Below, one piece after another: positions 1 to 10,869 of a stretch of DNA of 64,000 nt. Position 1 is the stretch's first letter; every line of letters begins with the position of its first letter. The DNA is from Welwitschia mirabilis (taxonomy: Eukaryota > Gnetophyta > Gnetopsida > Welwitschiales), in contig JBOZIK010000001.1 in assembly GCA_051453625.1 (NCBI GenBank), positions 97,446,462 to 97,510,461 of the forward strand, given 5' to 3'. The notes beneath the pieces were generated by a model, which made no database searches, had not been told where the DNA came from, and saw only the letters and a program-made list of their open reading frames with translations. Position numbers and translations under genes: made by a program.

Positions 1-822
1 ATGATTTAATATTGATAAGTGGAATGAGTAATAAGTAGGATTTGAGTATAAGAAGCAATCATATTTATGACTCATACACCTAAATAGGATGAGTTATCTT
101 CTTACTCTAATTAGTAAAGTTAAATAACTGCATCATTTCCTCGTGCTCGCTCTTTTTAATCCTTTATAGCCTCATAATTAAGTTTAATGCATCTAAGAAA
201 TTCATCAAAAGAATTAATGCATAAATCTCAAAATTATCATGTGGCATAATGAAACAAACTCTTTAATTTCAATGAATAATGCAATGAGTATGCTATGAAT
301 AAAGTGTCCTTACATATCTTAAAAACATAAAAGTAATGGTAGAGTACATCTACTCATTTATCATTTTTGGTTCTATAAAATATTGCATGTACTTATTTAA
401 ATGTTTATTTATTTCAAAATACATAAAATCTATCAATCACATAACATAAGGAGAAAAATATTTATTCATAATATAGTACACCTATCATATTTACTAAGAA
501 TCTAAATGAGTAAATAAGATGTAAAATATATTATTATGTCCTCTTGAAACTTCCAATTTATTAGCTTTATCATGTAATTTTAATTTCTCATTTAATCAAA
601 TTATGTAATTTTAAATGTTTAGATAGATTTCCCTACAAAACCTTTTAACATAATTTTTATTATTTTCATGATAAATTATAAAGATTACAAACTAAGGTTA
701 ATTTTCAAAAGAACATCTTATTTTGATAAGGAATTAATAAGGATAATTAATTATTTGACTGAAAGCTTAATATACTTAATGTTCATATACATAAGGTTTA
801 CAAAATATGGAATATGGTATTT
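1..822 (-). repeat. G1 3' LTR, partial (cut by window edge)
   Basis: This A+T-rich block has no gene. It aligns base by base, with many substitutions, to 18773-19373 and then without a break to 37274-37405. Landmarks in both copies are the phrases around 'gactcatac', 'aatgcatcaaaagaat' and 'aaggttaatt'. It is therefore the distal part of a long LTR. The upper boundary is placed where similarity stops at 'atggaatatggtat' (right copy 'atgggatatgataa'). A 76-codon + strand open frame at 668-898 lies across the boundary and has no coding signature. The rest of this LTR lies left of the window. Confidence 0.75.
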
Positions 823-1371
823 TGCCTCACTTAGATTGATTTACTCCTGGGAATTAGGATACATAAAAAGCTTAAAAACACCTAACTACATATTATGAGA
901 TTTAAAAAGATTTGAGTACTGATTTTTAATTTTTTTCTTCTAGCTTCCAGGTAGCTTCATCAAGATTATAATTATTCCACTTTATCTTCACTTCATGGAT
1001 CTCTTTGTTTTGTAAATTAATAGTTTATTAGTCTAGCACTGCTTTTGCTTCTTTATAGTTAAACAATCTGATTCCACCTAAATATGAGACTAATTTAACA
1101 AATGAAAGGATCTGAACTATATTTTTTCTAGCATACTTACATAGAAAACATTATGCATGTGCAATAATTGAGCAAGTAGAGTAAGTTTGTATGTAATAGA
1201 TTTGACTCTTTTTAATATTTCAAATGATACAATGAATTAAATAGCTAATTTTGATCTCTTAACTCTTTTCATTACTGATTTCATTAGTGATACTTTAAGA
1301 AACATATGATTACTTATTTTAAACTTAATACGTCTTCTTTAATATTCTACATATATCTTTTATCTATTTAT
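823..1371 (-). pseudogene. G1 integrase C-terminus and chromodomain remnant
   Basis: On the - strand about 1020 down to 925 reads NKEIHEVKIKWNN followed by EATWKLEE. This is the chromodomain core found at the C-terminus of chromovirus integrases, where the usual pattern is a V-x-W-x-x-H block followed by EATWE-EE. The domain recognises histone marks and steers integration. It sits between the 3' LTR (below 823) and the copia S1 insertion at 1372. The integrase core resumes at 10870, on the far side of S1. Stops occur before and after the domain. Bases 1030-1371 are decayed sequence in which no clear motif was found. Confidence 0.7.
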
Positions 1372-2810
1372 TGTAGGATCGAGAACCCTATAGGAGGGAT
1401 GAGGGTGAATAGGATTCTAAAATTTAATTAAATAATTTTACAATATTAACTTTAGTTGAAATGAACACTAAAAACTTATGCAAGAAAATTAAAACTATTC
1501 TAAAAAACTAAATGATATAAAGCAAAAACATCAATGAGAAGTACATAAGATTTATAGTGGTTTGGGAAAACCCCCTACTTTACTCTCAATGGTTAACTTT
1601 TATTCAAGCCTGATTTTGATCTACATTAATCTCTTTCTAAGTATTTTAAGTTCATTTATAACATTTACAAATGGAATTTTCTAAGGTTTAGTCTTAATAT
1701 TTTATAAGAAAGAAAAGTAGTAATGGTAGTAGGACAAAATTTATAGGTATCACTCAATCTTTATCTTAAGAATAGTATTGATGAACTTCTTTAGATGATA
1801 GTATAATCCAAAAGCATAGAATGTAAAAGAATCGACCAAGTTTGTAATGATAACAATAGTTCTTAGTTCATCTTTGGTTAGGTATGAGATGTCAATGAGT
1901 ACAATGAATGATTTTTGAAAGATTTAAAAGTGGTGTAATAATTTTAACTCTTGGCAAATATATAGTGAAAGACTTTTAGAATTTTTACAAGTAAAAAGAT
2001 CTTTTAACAGATATAAAATAGATACATAATGACTAGAAAATTTCCATCTCTATTATAACAAGTTAATCCCTCAAAAGTCTAGTTGATTCCATTTTGTTCT
2101 GTCACTTAAATCAATTACCCTTGTATTCTTCTAATTGACCTTTGTTTCTTATGGCTCCATGTCTACACAACCCCTTAAGGTCTAGTTAATTACTTATTTG
2201 ATTACTTACATATTTATTTGATTACCTCCTTGGTTAAGAAAAATTCCAATATGGTTTTTTACTCTAGGTCTAGTTGACCCATAAAGGTCTTATTGACCCC
2301 TTATTAATAAAAGGATAAATGAAACTCCATATCCAATCAACTTCTTAGGAATCTAGTTGACCCCTTGATGATCTGCTATGAAGTATTGATGCTTAGCTAT
2401 ATAGATTCAATCAATTCCTCAGGTATCTAGTTGATCCTTTAACTATTGGATAAGAAGTATTAGATTCATAGTACTCTAGTTTAGCTGACTCCTCAGGTAT
2501 CTAGTCAATCCTTGATGATTGGTTGACAAGCACAAATCCTCATATACATAGATCTGGTCAATCCCTCATATGTCTGGTCGACCCCTCTGAATTTANNNNN
2601 NNNNNNNNNNNNNNNNNNNNNNNNNNNNNNNNNNNNNNNNNNNNNNNNNNNNNNNNNNNNNNNNNNNNNATTGACAAGCTTAGGATCAAAATATGATAAA
2701 TTACTTTAGCTTCTAATCTACAATTATTAATATTTTCTATACAAGATACAAAAAGTTTTTCTATATAAAACACATTAGTTTGACATTAATTAGTAAATAA
2801 TAACTCAACG
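1372..2810 (-). repeat. S1 3' LTR
   Basis: The block begins TGTAGGATC and ends at 'taactcaacg', where the final CA of the LTR has become CG. It aligns along its whole length to 9473-10869. Between about 2070 and 2590 it carries roughly nine degenerate copies of a motif close to TCTAGTTGACCCCTT, several of which contain TTGACC. Just outside the upper end the - strand reads AAAGGAGAAGAC, a plausible polypurine tract. A 74-base N gap lies at 2596-2669. Confidence 0.85.
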
Positions 2811-3494
2811 GTCTTCTCCTTTGCATTGATGACAAACTTTTTCTTAGCTGAGAAAATTAAATTTAGAAAAACTTCCCCTTACTAGATGTTGATTAACTTT
2901 TAGAAAAGATATTGAACATTTTATATCAAATTTGACATTTTGGAAAGTTTTTAACTTATGTCATACTTAAAAAAATTTATATTACAATTATAAGACATGA
3001 AAGTGCCAAAATATATGTAATAAGTAACATTTTGATTATGAACTATTTAACAACCATAGGATTCATAATGAAAATAGATATGCACTAGAAAAAAATATGA
3101 GATAGTAATTATAGATCATGAAAACTAAGTACATTTCTATTACTGAAAGATGAATAGTACAAAGAAAGGTGCTTATTAAGAGTGGATACAACTAAAAGCA
3201 GTAGAAACAACTAACTAATTCTCCCCCTTTTAACATTAATAACAAAGGAGATAAGAAACACAAGCATGAAAATTTCAGAAACACAAGCATAAAAAGAGGA
3301 TCTATCAGATTCCTCAACTTTCTTCTCTTCTAAATCTTCTTCAAAATATTTTTCTTTCTATTTTGTTCTTTACTTGCCTTCTACATTGAGCTTCTGGCTT
3401 TCTCTAAAGTGTCTACAATTTCATATCCAATTGCGATTAGAAATTCTTTCATATGTCTGATATGAGAGTCAATTCGCCTTAGGTATGAAATAAT
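2811..3494 (-). other. S1 3' untranslated region with polypurine tract
   Basis: The stretch lies between the env-like frame and the 3' LTR. Its first bases on the + strand (TCTTCTCCTTTGC) give the - strand purine run AAAGGAGAAGA next to the LTR, as expected for a PPT. No open frame or repeat stands out in the remainder, although 3200-3490 is somewhat less A+T-rich and may be the decayed C-terminus of the env-like gene. Confidence 0.55.
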
Positions 3495-4430
3495 CTACTC
3501 TTGTGAGGCTTGTTTGGGAGAAGAAGACTTTAAGGATTTCTTGGATCCTACAAAGATATGCATGCGAAACAATTTTTCACACCCAATGGATGATATGATA
3601 TAAAGGGTTTCAAGCTTCAAGTNNNNNNNNNNNNNNNNNNNNNNNNNNNNNNNNNNNNNNNNNNNNNNNNNNNNNNNNNNNNNNNNNNNNNNNNNNNNNN
3701 NNNNNNNNNNNNNNNNNNNNNNAGAAGAAGACTTTAAGGATTTTTTGGATCCTACAAAGATATGCATGCGAAAGAATTTTTCACACCCAATGGATGATAT
3801 GATATTAAGGGTTTCAAGCTTCAAGTGAAACTGGACTTTGTAATGATGATAGAGATTTGTAATCAGCATAGAGTAGGGCAGAGTCCTAGTCCTATGATAC
3901 TCCAACTAAGAGACCATATTCTTTAGTATTATGACATGAGCATCAATAGAGTGCCCAGTTCCTACCAAATACATCACATAGGTCCTATAGCTAGATGTCT
4001 CATCACAATAACTCGCTAAAAGTAAGAAATTATAAGTAAAGACTAGATGCAAAAGCCTATACTTTGGGGTAAGTAGAGAAGTAAAAAGGGTGAATTTCCA
4101 CTTGTGAAACTTACCACAAAGTTTTCTTATGATCTCTACTTTATCTTTTATAGAGTTACAAAGAGGCCAAAATTCATCATAGTCTCCTCTTGAAATATTA
4201 GCAATGATAGAAATGTAGTTTGTGATAACCGTCATCTTCTTCCCTAAAACTAGGGTTTTTAGGGTTGCATTGATGGGATCACAAGAAGCATTACAATAGA
4301 ACATCCTAGTGATAAAATGATAAGTAAGATCTAAAACATCAAAAAAATAAGAAAGATATAGATCTTGCAAAAGTTGAATCATATCTCCGACTCCCTTAGC
4401 TTTGAAGTAGTAACAACCCTTTCGTGGCAC
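3495..4430 (-). pseudogene. S1 env-like (plant transposon protein) gene
   Basis: The longest uninterrupted coding frame in the window is 174 codons at 3906-4430. A second frame of the same gene follows after a stop at 3495-3905. Near the junction the protein reads HSIDAHVIILKNM, then about 15 residues later LPYSMLITNLYHHY. This pair is characteristic of the 'putative plant transposon protein' family carried as the env-like third gene of Sireviruses; element D has the same pattern at 62137-62451. The function is unknown. I saw no clear signal peptide or transmembrane hairpin. The lower frame is inflated by a 100-base N gap (3623-3722) whose two flanks are near-identical copies, so about 100 coding bases appear twice artificially. 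Confidence 0.7.
3623..3722. other. Assembly gap (100 N) with duplicated flanks
   Basis: About 100 bases ending at 3622 ('agaagaagactttaagg' to 'tttcaagcttcaagt') recur with a few substitutions immediately after the gap at 3723-3825. The copies are the same locus represented twice, so the sequence around this gap should be read once. Confidence 0.85.
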
Positions 4431-4889
4431 ACTGGCTTCTTCTCAAACTTCTTGTTAAACTTGTCTGAAGCTTATTTACAGATGCCCTCATAGAAATAAT
4501 GAGGATCTTTGCTGGTAACCTATTTTTTCCTTCTTAGGGAAAGTTCCTTAGCCTTTTCAACCATGTGGTAGGAGCTTAAAGATAAGAAAAATCTAAAAGA
4601 AACACTACATCTAAAGGAGATATGTGACTAAAAGACAATGAGAAGGGTTTGGACTCCACTTGATTTTAAAAATAAGGTTGATTAGGTTGGTTTTGATAAA
4701 GAAATTAGGTTCACTAATAGTTCTACTACATTATAATCCTCTTGATCTAGTTGACTAATTTGAGGTTCAGTGGACCCATCAAGGTGTGGCTTATAATACA
4801 TTTAGGATCTGAGTGACTAGGTTTTCAGGCCAGTCAACCAACCACCTCTGATAAGTTAAATCATAAGTCTAGTTAACCATCCTACAATA
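4431..4889 (-). other. S1 pol-env spacer with GTTGAC-type motifs
   Basis: This non-coding spacer lies between RNase H and the env-like gene. On the + strand it holds several sequences close to those in the S1 LTR: 'tctagttgactaa' near 4746, 'cagtggaccc' near 4773, 'ccagtcaacc' near 4833 and 'gtctagttaacc' near 4867. Element D has an equivalent motif-bearing spacer at 62740-62860. No gene was seen here. Confidence 0.5.
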
Positions 4890-6230
4890 AGCTAGAGAAT
4901 GAAGAGATAACCCCTAATTCATTATGAAGATGAATAAAATTACCAAAATTTAGGGGTTTAGTAAACATATCAGCAAGTTAATGATCTATACTTATAAAAT
5001 TCATAGAAATGTTTTCTTTTTTAACTTGATCTCTTAAAAAATGATTTCTTAGTTTAATTTGTTTAGTTATAAGGTGCTAAACAGAATTTTTATAAATATG
5101 TATTACTCTAGAATTATCATAAAAAATAGAAGCCTAATCAAAAACTACACCAAAGTCTTTTAACATGTCCTTCATCCAAAAAAGATGAGCACACCAACTC
5201 CCTATTCTAATATACTCAGCTTCTACCATTTGTGCTTTTTCTATTGTTCTTACACTTAGTCTAATCTACATCACTAAATCTTGCAAGATCAAAAGATGTC
5301 TTGGTTAGGTACCATCAGCATAATCACATGTGCTCTTCTACTTATAGGTGTGATTATTTCAGTTTGGTTTGGTATCTTACACATACACACCAATACTAAA
5401 CATAATATTAGGTCTACTCATAGTCAAATATAACAAGCTTTTAATCATACTTCTACAAAGCTTTTGATTTACTGATTTTTTACATCTTCATTTAGACTTG
5501 CCTTACAAGAAGTTGACATTAATGTGTTAGTTGTTTTAGCACTCTCTAATCTAGAATATTTGATCAAATCCTTTTTATATTTAGATTGTAAAATAAAAAT
5601 TTAATTCTTAATTTGCTTAATCTATAATATAAAAAACATTTTCACTTCATCAAGCATAGTCATCTCAAAATGTATTACCATGATATTTGCAAATTATTTT
5701 GATGATGTCATCCACATAAATTTGCATAATGACAAAATCCTTTTTCAAGTTCTTAATAAATAAAGTTTTATCTACTCTTCCATGAATATAACCATTTTCA
5801 TTTATAAATGTGACTAACTTTTTATACCAAGCTCTTGGTGCTTACTTTAATTCATACAAAGACTTCTTAAGTCTATAAACATGATCAAATTTATGAAGAT
5901 CTATAAACCCTTGTGATTGTTCTACATACACTTCTTCATTTAGGGTTCCATTTAAAAAATCATTGTTTGCATCCATTTGATATACTTTAATATTCTTAAA
6001 GGCTTCAAAAGATAAAAACATTCTTATGCCATCAAGCCTTGGAACTGGAGCAAACATGTCACCTATATCAATGCCTTTGATTTGGTTATACCCTTTGCCA
6101 CTACTATTGCTTTTTTTTATGATATTATTTTCCTCATCACATTTGTTTCTAAAAATCCACTTAATCCCAATGATATTTTTGTCTTTTAGTCTTTTGATAA
6201 GCTTCTATACATAATTTCTTTTAAATTATT
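4890..6230 (-). pseudogene. S1 reverse transcriptase and RNase H
   Basis: Copia-type reverse transcriptase is clear at 5842-6057, with FAPVPRLDGIRMFL and QMDANNDFLNG, then EEVYVEQSQGF and KKSLYELK. The catalytic YVDD box is intact in MQIYVDDII at about 5695-5725. RNase H follows toward lower coordinates. It shows AEYIRIGSWCAHLFWMK near 5160-5225, RNHFLRDQVKKENISM near 5000-5060 and LADMFTKPLNFGNF near 4925-4975. The first of these has the AEY-A/I signature and the last the end of copia RNase H. Several in-frame stops (for example in the FYDN segment) and frame changes show that it is decayed. Confidence 0.85.
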
Positions 6231-7760
6231 GTAATGCATCTTGCATTTCCATCATCTGTTCTTCACAAGATTCAGCTTCTTCAAACTTTTTATGCTCAAT
6301 TTACAAAACACAGCAAATGTGGGCATAAATTTTTTTTTATAGAGCTCCTTTTCTTTATCTTTTAGATAACTTATCCAATAATAGATCCTAAAGGATGATC
6401 TTTTATCTCTTTAAAGTTTTTAGTAGAAAATTCTTTTATTAAAACTACTTCTTATTTTTTTGTAGATTTTTTTTAGTTGTGGAGGCACTTAAAGATATGT
6501 CTTCCTCATCATTGAAATAAATAGGCCTTGTACCAATATCATCTACTTGCACATTTATTAATTCTTTCATAGTTAAGATTCTCTTATTGAACATATAATA
6601 AGCTCTACTTCTAGTTGAATATCCCAAAAATATAGCTTTATCAGCCTTAGATTCAAACTTGCTTAGTTGTTTTGTATTCTTTAATACATAACATTTACTC
6701 CCAAAGACTTTAAAATAAGAAACATTTGGTTATCTTCCTTTCTATAACTCATAAGGATTTTTATCCATACTAGGTCTAAGATAAACTCTGTTTATGATAT
6801 AACATGCATGCTAATAGCTTCAGCCCAAAAGATTTTGTAACCTCCTTGTTATTTAACATAGTTATTACCATTTCTTAGAGTAATCTATTATTTCTTTTAG
6901 TAATACTATTTTTTTGAGGTGTTTTAGGGGCTAAAAATTAGTGATCAATACCGTTTTCAATGCAATACTTCTCAATAAATGATTTTCAAACTCATCACCA
7001 TGATCACTTCTTATTTTCTTTATGGTATATGCTTTCAAATTTTGAATTTTATTGCATATTTCAATCCAATGTTTATATGTTTCAAATTTTTTTGAAAGAA
7101 ATGCAACCCATGCATATATTAAGAAATCATTATCCATGATTAGAAAATAGCATTTACCTTTTAAACTTTAAGTTTAAGCTGGTCCTACCAAGTCCATATG
7201 AATAAGTTCTAAAGACATGGTTATGGAAACTTGGTTTTTACTTTTGTGTGATGTTCTTATTTGTTTTTCTTTTTGGCATGCATCATAAAGTCCATATTTT
7301 TCAATATTTATTTTTGAAATTCCTTTGATAATTTCTTTTGTAATAATTATTTTCAAATGATTGTAATTAGCATGATCTAAATGTTTATACCAAAGCTCTT
7401 TTTGGTTAACATGAGAAAAATAACAAGTAGAATGCGATTGATCAATGCTATATACATTATCTATTCTATGTGCTTTAAGAAAAATATCATTTATTTTTTG
7501 TGCTTAACTTTACATTTAGTACTATCAAAAACAACCTTATTTAAATTATTCTTTAAACCATTTACATATAGAACTTTATTTATTCTAAGTAAGTTACCTC
7601 CATCAATGCTTCCAATTCCTTTGATTTTGGCTCTTCCATTAACACCAAAAGTAACTTGTCCTTCATCAAAGTCATTCAACTATTTAAACGTAGACTTGTA
7701 TCTCATCATATGTCAAGAGTAGCCACTGTCTAAATAAAAGCTAGTGTCATTTGAAACCTT
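6231..7760 (-). pseudogene. S1 protease and integrase
   Basis: The aspartic protease motif FYLDSGYS lies near 7700-7735 and matches the copia 'WYLDSGCSRHM' type, with the R codon turned into a stop. The pre-integrase segment follows, with VLYVNGLKNNL at about 7560. The integrase zinc region contains CDACQKEKQ-like sequence and LELIHMDLVGP at 7174-7356. The catalytic core at 6931-7137 reads RSDHGDEFEN, where D and the downstream acidic positions are visible. The frame at 6445-6627 (GYSTRSRAYYMFNKR) is the region between integrase and RT. Five or more stops or shifts separate the pieces. Confidence 0.85.
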
Positions 7761-9456
7761 GCAATCTATTTAAATAAAAAGACTTTTCAAATCATTAAGT
7801 TTCACCCACATAGTCCTTTTAGACTAATATGGTACACCTCCTCTTAGAATAAATTTAAATGCAAAATTACTAACTAAATTTGAAAATATCATCAATTTTC
7901 TAGCATTTCAAAATAGCTTTAAATGATTTAACTTACCACAAAAATGATAAGTAACTATAGAAATAAACTTATTTTTCTAAGTTACATGATTTTTTTAACT
8001 CTGTGGTTTTTAGAAAATGAAACCAATACCTGACTTATCATGAGCCAGTTTTTGAATTCTAAGCATATGTTCATATTTAATTAAACCACTAGAAAATTTA
8101 TTAACAAAATGTGATAAGTTTTTTACCTGTGGAGTAAGTTTAAAATTTTCAATTTTGGAAATCTTGAATTTTTCTTTAATTCATCCTTTTCTTTGGTAAG
8201 AAGTTTTACAATCTTGTTTAGATCATTAATGCACTTTGCTAAATTTTTTACATTTTATGTATAGTTCTTGATAGGTGTCTTCAAACTCATTCTGATCTTC
8301 TTTAATAACATCTAAATCATCAGGTTTAGATGTATTGGGTATGTTTAGTAATGGAGTTATAATTGCCATCAATGAAAGCCTTTAATCTCTATCTAAATCT
8401 TGGCCTGAACTACTATCATCATCTTCATCCACATTATCCTATGTTGCAATGACTAAAGAGGTATTTAACTTTTTTTGTTCTCTCTTATTATTTGGACACT
8501 CATATTTTCATATGTCCAATGCCTTTGCATGCATAGTATTAGATGTATTTCCCTTTGTCTTGATCTTTTTTGAACTTTAAGTATCCTCTTCTTGTTTCTT
8601 TACTCGGCTCACCTTCCTTCTTTCTTCTATGGAAAAATCTCTTGAACCTTCTTACTAGGAGAGTAACTTCATCATCATCTAAATATTCATCTAATTTTTA
8701 TAACTTGTACTCTTCCTACACATATTCCAAAGAAATACCTTTCTTTTTATCTTTATAAAATTTTAATTCATAAGTTTGCAAATTATCTTGTAATTCTTTA
8801 AGAGCCATCAAATTGATATTCTTGCTTTTTTTGATTATAGTGATTTTTGGCTCAAACCTTTTTAGAAGGAATCTTAGCACCTTTTGAATAACTTTTACCT
8901 CATCTATTCTTTCACTTAGACTTGTCCTGGAATTTATGATATTAGTAAGTCTGACAAAGAATTTCTATAAAGTCTCCTCCTTATCCATATAAATGTCTTT
9001 GAATTTGGATATGAGCATTTAGAGTTTGGCCTGTTTGACAATGGATGTCCCTTCATGTATAACTTTAAGAATGTCCCATGCTTCCTTTGCATGTTATAGT
9101 TTATAATACATTTAAACTCATTTGCACAAACTTCACAAAAAATATCATTAAGAGATAGGAATATATGATAGCTTTGGATTTATTAGTGGGAGTTCATTAG
9201 CCTCAGATTTTTAGAACTATAATGGTATTACCATGAACATCAGCTTTAGACAAAGTAGGCATAGTACATCCATTGTAAATAACCTCTTCAATATCTACAT
9301 CTAGGGATCTAAGGGAGATTCTCATTCAGACTTTTCAATATACATAATTTAACCCATCAAACATAGGTGGACAACTAGTAAAAAAACCATCAGAAAGGTT
9401 ACTCATTTTTGAGTTCTAGACTCTAGACTTATTAGGATTTTAAAATGAACTCAATA
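7761..9456 (-). pseudogene. S1 gag remnant
   Basis: This is the expected gag position, between the PBS and protease. Near 8500-8540 the - strand reads CKGIGHMK followed, after a one-base shift, by YECP. This is a CCHC zinc-knuckle remnant of the C-x-x-x-G-H-x-x-x-x-C kind. The region 8860-9120 reads as a decayed UBN2-type gag core. No frame longer than about 60 codons survives. The + strand open frame at 8570-8758 is a shadow. Confidence 0.65.
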
Positions 9457-9472
9457 AGGCTCTGATACAAAA
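9457..9472 (-). other. S1 primer-binding site (initiator Met tRNA type)
   Basis: The - strand reads TTTGTATCAGAGCCTT directly after the LTR end TCTACA. This matches the plant consensus TGGTATCAGAGC, complementary to the 3' end of initiator methionine tRNA. It fixes both the strand of S1 and the inner edge of its 5' LTR. Confidence 0.85.
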
Positions 9473-10869
9473 TGTAGAATCATGAATCCTAAAGGNNNNN
9501 NNNNNAAAAATTCAATTGAATAACTTTATAATATTAACTTTGCTTGAAATAAACACTAAAAACTTATGTAATAAAACTAAAACTATTCTAAAAAACTAAA
9601 TGATAAAAATCACAGAAATACTAATAAAAAGCACACAAGATTTATAGTGGTTTAGGAAAACACCCTATTCTACTCTTGATGATTAACTTCTATCCAAGCC
9701 TGATTTGAATCTCTATTAATCTCTTCTGAGGTATTCTAAATTTACTTGTAACTTTTACAAATGGACTTTTTTAAGGCTTAGTATTAACATTTTATAAGAA
9801 AACAAAGCAGTGATGGTGGTATACTAAAATGCACAGGTATACTCAATCTTTGGCTCAAGAATAGTATTGATGTACTTGTTTATAAGATAGTACAATCCAA
9901 AAGCATAAAGTGTAATAGAATCAGCCAAGTATGTATAATGAGAATAAAAGTTCTTGGTTTATCTTTCATCAGGTATGAGATGCTAATGAGTACAATAAAT
10001 GATTTCAAAAAGATTCAAAATTGGTATAGTGATTTTGACTCTTGGCAAANNNNNNNNNNTGAAATACTTTTAGGATTTTTACAAGTAAAAAGATCTTCAA
10101 CGGACATATAATGGATATATATCAGCTAGAAAAGTTTTGTTTCTATCATAACCATTCAACCCCTAAAAAGTCTAGTTAATTCCATTTGGTAATATCACTT
10201 AAATTAGTCATCCTTATATTCTTTTAATTGATCCTTATTTCTTATGGTTTTATATTTGGTTGACCCCTTAAAGTCTAGTTGACAACTCATCCAATCACCT
10301 GCATATTCATCTAGTCACCTCCTTTATCAAGAAAAAATCCAATACAGTTTTTTGCTCTAGCTTCGGTTAACCTCATAAGGGTCTAGTTAACCCCTTTTTG
10401 ACAAAAGTATGAATGCAACTCTAGGTTTGATTGACCCCTTAGAAATCTGGTTGACTCCTTGATGAGAGTATTAATTCTCAGTTGCATAAGTCTAGTTAAT
10501 CCCTCAGGTGTTCAGTCCATCCTTTAATGATTATCTAGTAAGTATTAGATGCACACTGCTGTAGTCTGATTGATCCCTTGACAATTGCCTGAGAGGTAAT
10601 AATGCTTAGATGTATAAGTCTGATTGACACCTCATATGTCTGAACAACCCCTCTAAATTTAACTTTTTTTTCCTTTAGATGTGGTTGAACCCTTAGAATT
10701 TTAGTTGATCCTCAGGAGGATATAAAAAATTGATAGGTTTAGGATCAAAATATAACAAATTCCTTTAACTTTTAACCTATAATGATCAATATTTTCTATA
10801 TAAAATACAACAAATTTTGCTACATAAAAAACATTAGTTTAACATCAATTGGCAAATAATAACTTAACA
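9473..10869 (-). repeat. S1 5' LTR
   Basis: It begins TGTAGAATC next to the PBS and ends CTTAACA on the + strand, and it aligns to 1372-2810 throughout. Between 10170 and 10705 about a dozen variants of TCTAGTTGACCCCTT occur, for example near 10257, 10425 and 10443. Two 10-base N runs (9496-9505 and 10050-10059) interrupt it. The LTR pair is visibly diverged, so the insertion is not recent. Confidence 0.85.

Larger units (their letters stand above)
1372..10869 (-). mobile_element. S1: Sirevirus-like Ty1/copia element, nearly full length
   Basis: The element has two related LTRs (1372-2810 and 9473-10869), an initiator-Met-type PBS beside the right LTR and a purine-rich PPT beside the left one. 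On the - strand gag, protease, integrase, reverse transcriptase and RNase H appear in copia order, followed by an env-like gene. The 5-base flanks are TTTAT (1367-1371) and TTTAC (10870-10874), a target-site duplication with one change. The host sequence on both sides is G1 integrase, which confirms the insertion. The env-like gene after RNase H is typical of Sireviruses. Each coding domain is broken by stops or frameshifts. Confidence 0.88.

Noticed and set aside
9457-9472. tRNA gene
   Set aside because: The tRNA-like match is limited to the 3' end complement beside an LTR, which is a primer-binding site.
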